The notes: generated by a model not told the origin, from the sequence alone. Positions 1-5,612 are shown, numbered from the stretch's first letter. The stretch: DNA of 6,850 nucleotides from CAYWFP01 sp964457365 (GCA_964457365.1 CAYWFP010000148.1:1-6850); one strand, 5' to 3'. Made by a program: numbers and translations.

Positions 1-126
1 GCGCCGAAATTCTGAAATTATTGCTTAACGGGTCCTAAGTAAAGGAATTGCTTGTCTGAAAAGCGGATGAAGTAGATGTGGCGGCCCGAAAGTGAGCCGC
101 GAGGCTACCCGATAGATGAGGGCTGG

Positions 127-150
127 GGCAAGCCGGCTAGCCCGCTTGCC
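127..150. repeat. 24-bp near-perfect palindrome
   Basis: The two 12-base halves, starting GGCAAGC and ending GCTTGCC, pair at 11 of 12 positions around a central CTAG. The one failure is C134 against C143. It could form a hairpin in either strand or be a binding site for a dimeric protein. It is the strongest dyad in the 1-373 stretch. Confidence 0.8.
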
Positions 151-183
151 AAAAGCCACGCTCGTGGACACAGGAGGCCAGCC

Positions 184-228
184 AAGCCCGGCCGCCACGC
201 CCAACCGCATGACCACGCGGCCGGCCTT
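184..228. repeat. Long GC-rich hairpin
   Basis: The arm 184-195 pairs with 217-228 at 11 of 12 positions, including an unbroken 8-bp CCGGCCGC/GCGGCCGG core, around a 21-base loop. No T-run follows on either strand, so it is not a typical intrinsic terminator. Confidence 0.65.
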
Positions 229-373
229 CCCCTTGACACACAGCCCGAGGGGCTCTAGGCGAGGGAGGCTCGCCAGGGCCACGCGCAGGGAAATGGCCGC
301 CTCCCGTTGGTCGGGGATTTCCAGCAGATGCGCGTTGTCATCTATCCCCGATGCGGTAGCGTACGGGATGGCG

Positions 374-694
374 TCATTTCCGCTTCTTGAAAGTGTCCAC
401 CAGCTTGCGGGCGAGTTCGTAAATGTCGGCGCTGCTGCCTTCCTTGCGGATACCGACGGCGACCACGTAGACAATCACCTTGTCCTGTTCGACCTTGAAG
501 ATGATCCGGTAACGCTGTCCCGCCGCGCTGATGCTCCGGTAGCCCGCCAGGCTCCCGACCAGCGGTTTGCCCTGGGCTTCGGGATTGGTCGCCAGTCCGT
601 CAATGGTTTTGGCCATCGCCGCGCGGGTCCGGGCGTCCTTGATGGCTTCGAGCAGGTCCAGGGCGATGCGCGTAACGCGTATGCGCCGGGTCAA
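374..694 (-). CDS. RelE/ParE-superfamily toxin, orphan
   Basis: A 106-residue basic protein matching type II toxins of the RelE/ParE fold, which are either mRNA-cutting ribosome-dependent nucleases or gyrase poisons. Family features are visible in order: an N-terminal strand and helix (residues 4-20), the core NPEAQGKPLVGSLAGYRS (37-54), the QRYRIIFKV strand (60-68), VVAVGIRKEG (77-86) and a C-terminal DIYELARKL helix (90-98). The length is normal. The start is TTG with no ribosome binding site in the preceding 20 bases. An ATG may have been lost or the true start altered, although the alignable domain is complete. Normally an antitoxin gene precedes such a toxin. Here the upstream DNA is a transposase remnant on the other strand, so the toxin seems to have lost antitoxin and promoter. 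It may be silent. The family call is firm; the activity is unknown. Confidence 0.8.
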   Translation of the reverse strand: MTRRIRVTRIALDLLEAIKDARTRAAMAKTIDGLATNPEAQGKPLVGSLAGYRSISAAGQRYRIIFKVEQDKVIVYVVAVGIRKEGSSADIYELARKLVDTFKKRK

Positions 695-708
695 AGAGAT
701 CCGGGACG

Positions 709-1005
709 AAGTGCTTTCGCGGCGTGAAGACGATTCTCGAGACGCGCGCCATCTATCGCAAGTGAGACGACACCATGCGCGGCCGCGTCTTCCGCAGCTT
801 CCTGGCCCTGATTCTTCTGAAGGAACCGCTATCGCGCATGACAGCGCGTGGGCGGATGACCGAACGGGAGCGGATCAAGCGAGACCTCGATGCCTTGGTA
901 GAGATCAGCACGCAGGCACACGGCAAGACCATCAAGCTCCGCAGCCGTCTCCGCGGCGAAGGCGGCAAGGCGCTGCAGGCTGTCGGCGTCGCGCTGGGGC
1001 CGACG
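709..1005 (+). pseudogene. C-terminal remnant of a DDE transposase (IS1634-like)
   Basis: Read in one frame, the remnant gives FRGVKTILETRAIYRK, then a TGA at 763-765, then DDTMRGRVFRSFLALILLKE and further residues ending in KALQAVGVALGP. This is the familiar C-terminal pattern of IS1634-type DDE transposases: the ExxFRxxKxxLETRPIY segment, then the IRGHVFxSFLALxL helix and a tail ending near VALPPT. The stop replaces a residue that is usually Ser, so a single C-to-G change would explain it. The catalytic N-terminal and central parts are missing because the homology begins about 15 bp from the toxin start. The 3' end merges into an IS66 fragment on the opposite strand at about 1005. It is non-functional. 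The frame reopens at ATG 775, giving a false plus-strand gene. Confidence 0.7.
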
Positions 1006-1234
1006 GCGCACCCCGCTCCCGGACGTCGGCGCGGCGGTCCGGCGATTCCAATCGGCGCAGCCGCAGCTTGCGCCGCCAATGATAGAACGAGGCCTCCGCC
1101 AGCTCCCTGTCCCGGCAGAAGGCGCGCACGCCAAACCCCGAGGCCGCCTGCTCCTTCACCATGCTCCGCCAGAACGCCGCCTTCTCCGGATCCCGCCGAC
1201 GCGCATCGCGCGTTCCCGATGTTCCCTTCGCCAT
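932..1234 (-). pseudogene. tnpA: Truncated IS66 accessory protein TnpA
   Basis: The frame starts at ATG 1234, seven bases after GGGAGG; the ATG at 1240 is too close to that site. Residues 16-57 contain the helix-turn-helix region of IS66 TnpA: PEKAAFWRSMVKEQAASGF, then VRAFCRDRELAEASFYHWRR. This small DNA-binding protein works with TnpB and TnpC in IS66 transposition. After about residue 70 the family pattern is lost and the frame runs on as Arg/Pro-rich residues into the neighbouring remnant, ending at residue 100. The usual C-terminal VxVVLxxGxRIxVxxGFD-like segment is missing. The gene is therefore a 5' piece of tnpA with a foreign tail, most likely without function. Confidence 0.7.
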
Positions 1235-1319
1235 AACCATGCCTCCCGTGAACGTTCCACGGCAGGATGGCATGAACCTCAAAAAACGATCAAGAGTGAA
1301 AGCTTCACCGGACGGTTAC
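1005..1319 (-). mobile_element. Left-end fragment of an IS66-family element
   Basis: Reading the minus strand from 1319, the sequence opens GTAACCGTCCGGTGAAGC, very close to the GTAAGCGTCCGGTGAA-type ends of IS66 elements. About 85 bases later a tnpA reading frame starts. The second accessory gene (tnpB), the main transposase (tnpC) and the right end are all absent. The fragment stops near 1005 at the junction with the IS1634-like remnant, so it cannot move on its own. The family assignment rests on the terminal sequence together with the TnpA protein. Confidence 0.7.
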
Positions 1320-1325
1320 AGCAAA

Positions 1326-1333
1326 TGCTGCGA
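1326..1333. repeat. Target-site duplication, left copy
   Basis: TGCTGCGA directly abuts the left tip of the 152-bp element and is identical to 1486-1493. It lies seven bases outside the IS66 tip at 1319. Confidence 0.85.
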
Positions 1334-1485
1334 CAGGGGTATTTACTTGAGTCAGGCGCGAACGCCGCAACTTGCTGTAGTAAAGGGATTTATCACGCGA
1401 ATCGCGACAGTGCGATAAACTTCGCGCATCTTCTTTCACAGAAAGCGGTTATGAGTTGCACACCTGAACCAAGTAAATACCCCTA
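1334..1485. mobile_element. 152-bp MITE with 23-bp terminal inverted repeats and 8-bp target duplication
   Basis: The ends 1334-1356 and 1463-1485 are inverted repeats agreeing at 20 of 23 positions, sharing the core AGGGGTATTTACTTG. The octamer TGCTGCGA stands immediately outside both ends (1326-1333 and 1486-1493), as expected for a target-site duplication. The interior has no reading frame for a transposase but contains a hairpin, TTTATC (1389-1394) with GATAAA (1414-1419), enclosing the small palindrome CGCGAATCGCG. ISAs1-family elements typically begin CAGGG and duplicate 8-10 bp. The left tip CAGGGG and the 8-bp duplication fit that family; the right tip has T instead of C. The MITE call is firm; the parent family is inference. 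Confidence 0.85.
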
Positions 1486-1493
1486 TGCTGCGA
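1486..1493. repeat. Target-site duplication, right copy
   Basis: TGCTGCGA directly abuts the right tip of the 152-bp element. Removing the element and one copy restores a continuous sequence between the IS66 tip and the 53-residue gene. Confidence 0.85.
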
Positions 1494-1506
1494 TACCGGG
1501 AACAAC

Positions 1507-1668
1507 TCAGCCCGTTTTCCGCTCCCGGCACAGCGAAACCACCTTGCGCCCGCCTTCCTTCTCGCGCTTCTTCAGATCCTCGGCCATAGCGCGCACGTCG
1601 CAACCGAATCGCTCGGCGCGGGCTTCCTTGATGTTGCGGATTTCCTCGACAATCGGATCGGTTTTCAT
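1507..1668 (-). CDS. 53-residue conserved-type small protein of unknown function
   Basis: The protein starts MKTDPIVEEIRNIKEARAER and ends SLCRERKTG. The start ATG (1668) follows GGGAGG by 5 bases. It is charged, lacks membrane segments and is probably mostly helical, with one N-terminal helix and a second near DVRAMAEDLKKREKEGG (24-40) followed by a short RKVVSL strand. Small proteins of the pattern DPIVEEIRxIRxxxAxxFxxDxxAxxxDLxxRxxxxGRxxVSL are common next to toxin-antitoxin-like genes in cyanobacteria, Planctomycetota and relatives. From family memory I suspect an antitoxin-like or partner role, but this is not established. The start codon overlaps the TGA of a short upstream frame (1665-1748), which suggests former translational coupling. 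A TTGACA promoter lies upstream. Confidence 0.75.
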   Translation of the reverse strand: MKTDPIVEEIRNIKEARAERFGCDVRAMAEDLKKREKEGGRKVVSLCRERKTG

Positions 1669-1748
1669 GGCGTTCCTCCCGGCAACTCGTCCGGCGTGCA
1701 GATGACCGGCGGTTCGTAGCCGAGCTTGCGTCTACCATTAGACCGCAT
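1665..1748 (-). pseudogene. Probable C-terminal remnant of a partner gene
   Basis: A 27-residue frame ends GYEPPVICTPDELPGGTP and its TGA overlaps the ATG of the 53-residue gene in an ATGA arrangement typical of coupled operon genes. Upstream of residue 1 the frame is soon closed by TGA, and a promoter lies across its 5' part. The likeliest reading is the tail of a longer protein once co-translated with the small gene and now deleted. The tail looks protein-like, but I cannot name its family. Confidence 0.4.
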
Positions 1749-1909
1749 GGCCAGTACGTGTCAAGGGTTGAAGACATGGCCTGCATGAGACACTATACCG
1801 GCACCTCCATGTCCAGAAGCGCCTGGAGGGAAATATCCGGCTCCTTGCCATTCAGCGCCGCTTCGACGAGCCATGAGCACGAATACGCGGGTGGTGTCGC
1901 TCAGGCTCT
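1669..1909. other. Intergenic stretch with a coding-like scrap
   Basis: Apart from the promoter and partner-gene tail, this stretch holds a minus-strand frame (1793-1900) that reads WLVEAALNGKEPDISLQALL before ending VPV and a TAG. It looks like the last 35 residues of a protein cut off by an upstream TGA, with no start codon or ribosome binding site. No complete gene or terminator is visible. Confidence 0.3.
1737..1764 (-). promoter_or_regulatory. Sigma-70-type promoter for the 53-residue gene
   Basis: On the minus strand TTGACA (1764-1759) and TCTAAT (1742-1737) are separated by 16 bp. The -35 is a perfect match and the -10 matches at 5 of 6. Transcription would start near 1730, leaving a leader of about 60 bases before the small gene and excluding the start of the overlapping remnant. 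Confidence 0.55.
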
Positions 1910-2851
1910 TCAATGAGACAGGGCTTCGCGTTCCTGCAGTCGCCACTTGCAAGCATCGCGTGACTTCGTGTAAAAGCTCTTGAATCCAAGTTGCAACGCG
2001 CGTTCGTACAAGGCCAGCGCCTCTTCGTATGCGCCCCGAGCGTCAGCAAGCACAGCCAGATTGTACACGATGTCCGCCCGCCGCGGGTGCCGGGCTTGCA
2101 TGGTTTTCAGACGGTCGGCGGCCTCGGCATAACGACCCTGGTTCACCAACTCTGCCACGGGATGCATGTCCTCGGCTTCCTTGTCGAGCACGATGCCCTC
2201 TCGTACTCTGCGCGGGGTGATGTCATCCAAAAACGCTTCCATTCCTTCTTCCGCCGCCTCCCGGACAAGTCGGCGCCGCTGGAACCGCGAGTTGATTTCT
2301 CCTACGACAGTGCCCGCGTAGGTCTGCTCGCGCATCAGTACCTGCCGGTCGCCCGCGACCACGGTGGCCGCAAAGCGCACCTGCATGCGCCCCCGACCTG
2401 CCTCCGTCGGGGGGAGCGCGTCCTTGGGATCATCTTTGTCCCCAGTCTTTTCCGGGAAGACCGTTGCATCATACGCATCAAGGCGGACGAAAATCTCGTC
2501 CGTTACGGGTGCCCGCCCGCGCATGGCGCGCCCGGACTCGGCATTCGGGAACAGGGCGATTCTTTCGTTGGATGCGTCTTTGAAATGCCACCAATCGGAA
2601 CGAGACGCTTCCTTTCGGAGCGTCTTGGTAAGAAGCGTCTGCAGATCGGGGCGGCCGGTGACCTGCACCAGCGTGAGAGTACGCGCCGCGCCGGCGTTAT
2701 AAGCAGCCGGCCGGTGACGCTCCATCTTGGCCCGCGTGGCACACCCTGCCAGTACAACCAGAACCAACTCGGCAAGCAAAACACGCAATTGCGCGACAGG
2801 TATTCGTAAACAGACGGTCGCGTATTGTCTTGCTCCTCTGTCGTCGTACAT
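1910..2851 (-). CDS. TPR-containing outer-envelope lipoprotein, function unknown
   Basis: A 313-residue protein. ATG 2851 is supported by AGGAGG five bases upstream. Residues 22-37 form a hydrophobic signal ending in a lipobox, LAGC, so Cys37 should be lipid-modified after signal peptidase II cleavage. The N-terminal region before the hydrophobic core is unusually long and includes MYDDRGAR, so a TTG internal start at residue 22 is an alternative. Residues 57-215 form an alpha/beta domain ending FLDDITPRRV, resembling domains seen in CsgG- and LpoB-like lipoproteins, though I would not assign it to either. Residues 229-290 hold about two tetratricopeptide repeats (GRYAEAADRLKTMQ and ADARGAYEEALALYERALQL), a protein-protein docking module. 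A scaffold or secretion-accessory role in the envelope is plausible but inferred. It is transcribed alone, away from the lyase gene. Confidence 0.8.
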   Translation of the reverse strand: MYDDRGARQYATVCLRIPVAQLRVLLAELVLVVLAGCATRAKMERHRPAAYNAGAARTLTLVQVTGRPDLQTLLTKTLRKEASRSDWWHFKDASNERIALFPNAESGRAMRGRAPVTDEIFVRLDAYDATVFPEKTGDKDDPKDALPPTEAGRGRMQVRFAATVVAGDRQVLMREQTYAGTVVGEINSRFQRRRLVREAAEEGMEAFLDDITPRRVREGIVLDKEAEDMHPVAELVNQGRYAEAADRLKTMQARHPRRADIVYNLAVLADARGAYEEALALYERALQLGFKSFYTKSRDACKWRLQEREALSH

Positions 2852-2862
2852 GTGCGCCTCCT
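2846..2862 (-). promoter_or_regulatory. Strong ribosome binding site deciding the lipoprotein start
   Basis: GAGGAGG followed by CGCAC and ATG on the minus strand. Its strength favours the long N terminus over internal TTG codons nearer the lipobox. Confidence 0.65.
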
Positions 2863-2904
2863 CATGCGATCAACTTTCGTTTTTTCCCGCCCACCTTTGC
2901 CACT

Positions 2905-2932
2905 ATTATGGAATGAAAGGCACGAGTTGCAA
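2905..2932 (-). promoter_or_regulatory. Promoter for the TPR lipoprotein gene
   Basis: On the minus strand TTGCAA (2932-2927) and CATAAT (2910-2905) are 16 bp apart, matching consensus at 4 and 5 of 6 positions. They lie about 55 bases before the ATG at 2851, a reasonable leader length. Confidence 0.45.
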
Positions 2933-3065
2933 GGGAATGCCGAGCCGGATAGGTCCTTCCATTCTCTTCCTTTGCCTTGCATCACTCCATCCGGAATGTA
3001 CAATTACATCATCGGACACGGGCTGGATTGTCCAGCTTGTCTGCACCAGCTTGCTTGGCGAACTC
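2933..3065. other. Intergenic stretch without a recognised feature
   Basis: This lies between the lipoprotein promoter and the left inverted repeat. No credible gene, terminator or repeat was seen. A plus-strand frame runs through it into the repeat but has no coding character. Confidence 0.5.
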
Positions 3066-3163
3066 AGTATGTTGGGTGTTCCGCAACCCACTATTGCTTG
3101 TGGTAAGCAAGGCTACGAGCGCCTATATCTGGACCGCCAACTGACTTTTGGCAGTAGCGTCAT
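3066..3163 (+). repeat. Left copy of a 98-bp inverted repeat flanking the lyase gene
   Basis: The sequence from AGTATGTTGGG to GGCAGTAGCGTCAT matches the reverse complement of 5412-5508 with six substitutions and one single-base indel. Identity stops sharply at both ends. It contains small stems, GCCAA/TTGGC (3136-3152) and TGGGT/ACCCA (3073-3090). No frame is conserved between the copies (the right copy has a stop and the indel), so the repeat itself is not coding. Family unknown. Confidence 0.9.
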
Positions 3164-3188
3164 TTTATGAGCAAAGGGCTTGAATTAT

Positions 3189-3206
3189 GCCAAACACGTG
3201 TTAGGC
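3189..3206 (+). promoter_or_regulatory. Operator-like palindrome upstream of the lyase gene
   Basis: GCCAAACACGTGTTAGGC pairs at 8 of 9 positions and has a perfect 10-bp core AACACGTGTT. A CG-centred dyad of this size is typical of LacI-type or similar dimeric sugar-responsive regulators, though the regulator is not in this window. It follows a possible -35 (TTGAAT, 3180-3185). The matching -10 would be TAGGCT (3202-3207), which is weak, so the promoter is less sure than the dyad. The site is about 105 bases before the lyase start and inside the inverted repeats. Confidence 0.5.
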
Positions 3207-3299
3207 TGTGTCTGAATCACCCCTTCTCCCAATGCTTTGCGTGATCGGGGCGCAACGATTCCGCAGGAGGTCTATCCACGAACAGTTTCTGATGCACAC

Positions 3300-3312
3300 G
3301 GAGGATATCATG
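3300..3312 (+). promoter_or_regulatory. Ribosome binding site fixing the lyase start
   Basis: GGAGG (3300-3304) is five bases before ATG 3310 and eleven before ATG 3316. It supports 3310 rather than the upstream in-frame GTG at 3208, which would put 34 uncharacteristic residues before the signal peptide. Confidence 0.75.
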
Positions 3313-5412
3313 AAAATGCGAATCGTCGCAATTCTCTTGTTTGGAGGCGCTTTCCTGATGACTGCTGCGACAACCCATGCGCGCGAGCGCGGGAAACTTA
3401 TCGTGCCGGAATCGGAGGACTGGATAGAGTGGACATCGGTCGAGGATTTTCTCGAACACTGCCCCGGTCGCTACGAGACGCTTATCAATGCGCTGGACAC
3501 GGACCACCCCGGCCTGAAGAAAGTCAAGGAAGCGATCGGGAAGGGCGACAAGGCCGCCGCCTGCAAGGCCCTGCTGGCGTATTACGCCGGACCGGGACGC
3601 CAAGCTTGGCTGGTGGAGCGACTCGGCGAACCCAGCGAGAAGCATGTAAAGCGGGCCGACCTGGCGGTCAACAATCGCCATCTTGCGGGCGGCGGCATTG
3701 TCGGCGACATGCCGGTTCGGCACGGGGCCTGGGATTGGAACTACGGCGGCCCGAAAAAAGACCGCGAGTACGCTTTCAACCTCAACCGCCATCAGTTTTT
3801 TCCGCATCTGTATCAGGCGTGGAAAATGACCGGTGACGAAAAATATGCCGCGACCTTCGACCGTATCGTGCGCGACTGGATTTTGCATGCGCCTTACCCC
3901 GGAAACCAAAAAGATCCCTACACCTACCAATGGCGCGTTCTGGAAGCGGGCCTGCGGATGCGTTCCTGGACGCTGGCGTTCCACGCATTTGCCGATGCGA
4001 AGGAATTTTCCCCCGCCGGGCGTCTGCTGATGCTGTCGAGTTTTGTCGAACACGGCGCCTATATCAAGAAACTCCATTGGCGCAATCACAACCACGCGCT
4101 GATGGAGCACGACGGCCTGAATCGGCTGGGACTGGCCCTGCCGGGGTTCAAGGATGCCGAAGAATGGCACCGCTATGCCTTCAAGCAGATGCTGCGTGAG
4201 ATGGATGTGCAGGTCTACCCGGACGGCGCCCACAACGAGCTCTCCAGCGGCTATCACTGGGTCTCGCTCAACAGCTACGAGGAAATTGCCGAAGTGACGG
4301 AAGCGGCCGGAGGCGAGGTTCCGGATGCGTACCGCTCCCGCCTGATCGACATGTACGATTACTGGGCCGGATTGGTGCGCCCTGACGGTTCGCTACCGCA
4401 GAACAACCGGGCCGACAGGGGCATTGCCACGGACCGTTTGCTCAAGGCGGCCGAACGCTACGACCGGCCGGACTGGCGCTACATCGCCACCAACGGGCGC
4501 GAGGGAACGGCGCCTGAAGGTTTGCCCAGTCGCTTCGCGCCATGGGCCGGGCATCTGGTCAATCGCAGCGGTTGGGAGGCGGATGCGCTGTGGAGTTTTT
4601 TTGACGCCGGTCCCGCCGGGCACGGTTTGGTACACCAGGACGCGCTGCACCTTTCCGTAAGCGCCTACGGAAAGGATTTTCTCATCGATTCGGGGCGTTT
4701 TTGGTACATGGGCGGCCAGTGGAAGAGCTTCGCGCATTCCAGCCGCAGCCACAACGTTATTCTGATTGACGGCAAGGATCAGGGAAAAGGGCCGACCGGT
4801 ACGCGCAAGCCTTACGACAAAGCGCATTGGGCCGTCACCGAACGGTTCGATTTTGCCCGCAAGACCCACGATGCATTCGACAAAATCGAAGGCAAGGCGT
4901 CGCACACGCGAACGGTTGTGTTTATCAAGGAGCCCGGGTGCTGGGCGGTTCTCGATCGCATCGAGACCGATAGGCCGCGTACGCTCACGGCCATGTGGCG
5001 ATTCCGCCCCGAACGGGAGGTGAAGATCGACGATGCCGGCAATCTGGTCACCGCCGATGCCAAGGGCGCGAATCTGGCCCTGATCCCGCTCGGCAATAGC
5101 GCGTGGGCCGCCAAACTCCTGCGCGGTCAGGAGAAGCCCTATACGCAAGGCTGGCATAGCGACTTCACGCCTAACTGGGTTCCCAACACCTGCGCGGAAT
5201 TCACGGCTAAAATCGACAAGTCCGCCGCGTTCGCCTGGCTTGTGGTTCCCACACGCGAAGGATCCGCCCTGATTCCGTCGGATACCAAGCTCACCGTTGA
5301 GGATAAGGCCGCCGAAATTCGATTCGCCCACCCGGCAGGGCGCGAATGGGCTCTGCGTATTCCTCTCGATCAGGGGCTGCCGTCGATCACGCAACGCAAC
5401 GAAGGAGAATGA
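3310..5412 (+). CDS. Secreted heparinase II/III-family polysaccharide lyase
   Basis: A 700-residue exported enzyme that should cleave uronic-acid polysaccharides by beta-elimination. Residues 1-24 are a signal peptide (MKMRIVAILLFGGAFL core, likely cut after TTHA). Residues about 45-400 fit the alpha/alpha-toroid domain: LNRHQFFPHLYQAW (158-171), the active-site-like HWRNHNHALMEHDGL (256-270) and YPDGAHNELSSGYHW (303-317). Residues about 410-695 fit the Heparinase_II_III beta-sandwich: GLVHQDALHLSVSAYGKDFL (439-458), DSGRFWYM (460-467) and SRSHNVILIDG (478-488). By analogy with PL15/PL17 alginate lyases, Asn259 or Asn261, His262, Tyr315, His442 and Tyr466 are catalytic candidates. The length is normal and the frame intact. 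The substrate (alginate, heparin-like or another uronan) cannot be fixed from sequence alone. No other CAZyme, sulfatase or transporter accompanies it. Its TGA overlaps the first base of the right inverted repeat. Confidence 0.9.
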   Translation: MKMRIVAILLFGGAFLMTAATTHARERGKLIVPESEDWIEWTSVEDFLEHCPGRYETLINALDTDHPGLKKVKEAIGKGDKAAACKALLAYYAGPGRQAWLVERLGEPSEKHVKRADLAVNNRHLAGGGIVGDMPVRHGAWDWNYGGPKKDREYAFNLNRHQFFPHLYQAWKMTGDEKYAATFDRIVRDWILHAPYPGNQKDPYTYQWRVLEAGLRMRSWTLAFHAFADAKEFSPAGRLLMLSSFVEHGAYIKKLHWRNHNHALMEHDGLNRLGLALPGFKDAEEWHRYAFKQMLREMDVQVYPDGAHNELSSGYHWVSLNSYEEIAEVTEAAGGEVPDAYRSRLIDMYDYWAGLVRPDGSLPQNNRADRGIATDRLLKAAERYDRPDWRYIATNGREGTAPEGLPSRFAPWAGHLVNRSGWEADALWSFFDAGPAGHGLVHQDALHLSVSAYGKDFLIDSGRFWYMGGQWKSFAHSSRSHNVILIDGKDQGKGPTGTRKPYDKAHWAVTERFDFARKTHDAFDKIEGKASHTRTVVFIKEPGCWAVLDRIETDRPRTLTAMWRFRPEREVKIDDAGNLVTADAKGANLALIPLGNSAWAAKLLRGQEKPYTQGWHSDFTPNWVPNTCAEFTAKIDKSAAFAWLVVPTREGSALIPSDTKLTVEDKAAEIRFAHPAGREWALRIPLDQGLPSITQRNEGE

Positions 5413-5508
5413 TGACGCTACTGCCAGAAGTCAGTTGGCGGTCCAGATATAGGAGCTCGTAGCCTTGCTTACCACAGTAATAGTGAGTTACGGAACGCCC
5501 AACATACT
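5412..5508 (-). repeat. Right copy of the inverted repeat flanking the lyase gene
   Basis: This is the reverse complement of 3066-3163, 97 bp long because of the one-base indel. It begins on the last base of the lyase stop codon, leaving no native 3' flank, and ends about 105 bp before trpA. Sequence outside the two copies does not match, and I saw no target-site duplication at the outer ends. Confidence 0.9.
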
Positions 5509-5612
5509 TTTGTCAGTGCACTCCATAATAGCCGCCTGATGGGAATCTGTCTTGCGGCATACGCCCCGGCGCATAAACTGTCATTGAGGACGGCGAAGAC
5601 GGAAAGGGACGT

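Larger units (their letters stand above)
1..373. other. Gene-free, hairpin-rich stretch; possible structured RNA or mobile-element debris
   Basis: No open frame here looks like a real protein. The sequence is dense in dyads: GCGGC/GCCGC around a GAAA loop (81-100), a 24-bp palindrome (127-150), CCACG/CGTGG (156-167), a 12-position arm pair with one mismatch (184-195 with 217-228), AGCCC/GGGCT (242-254), GGCGAG/CTCGCC (258-274) and TCGGGGAT/ATCCCCGA (311-318 with 344-351). So many stems in under 300 bases suggest a folded RNA or the end of a mobile element. The GAAAGTGA loop region loosely recalls group II intron domain I, but no domain V or reverse transcriptase is visible, so I do not name a class. 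The RNA reading is inference; the stems are seen directly. Confidence 0.4.

Noticed and set aside
311..351. TCGGGGAT/ATCCCCGA stem as a terminator for the toxin gene
   Set aside because: The loop is 25 bases and no T-run follows in the toxin's direction of transcription.
25..373. Minus-strand and plus-strand frames in the hairpin-rich stretch as genes
   Set aside because: They overlap each other, lack ribosome binding sites and show no family motif; stems explain the compositional bias better.
775..1236. Plus-strand frame of 153 codons as an independent gene
   Set aside because: Its first 77 residues are the transposase tail after the in-frame stop; the rest is antisense to IS66 tnpA.
1991..2809. 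Plus-strand frame of 272 codons opposite the lipoprotein
   Set aside because: The minus frame has a strong ribosome binding site, a lipobox and TPRs; the plus frame is its shadow.
3066..3163. The 98-bp repeat as a tRNA or known small RNA
   Set aside because: It has no cloverleaf, no T-loop GTTCGA-type motif and only short stems.
3217..4257. Long minus-strand open frame (346 codons) opposite the lyase gene
   Set aside because: It is a shadow of the lyase coding strand; the plus frame has family motifs, a signal peptide and a ribosome binding site, while the minus frame has none.
4393..5394. Second long minus-strand open frame (333 codons) opposite the lyase gene
   Set aside because: Also a shadow produced by GC-rich codons; no protein-family signal.
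3066..5508. Inverted repeats as integron attC sites, prompted by GTTGGGT and GCCCAAC core-like heptamers
   Set aside because: Each copy has only one core-like end, lacks the paired opposite core needed for an attC fold, and the copies are inverted rather than direct.
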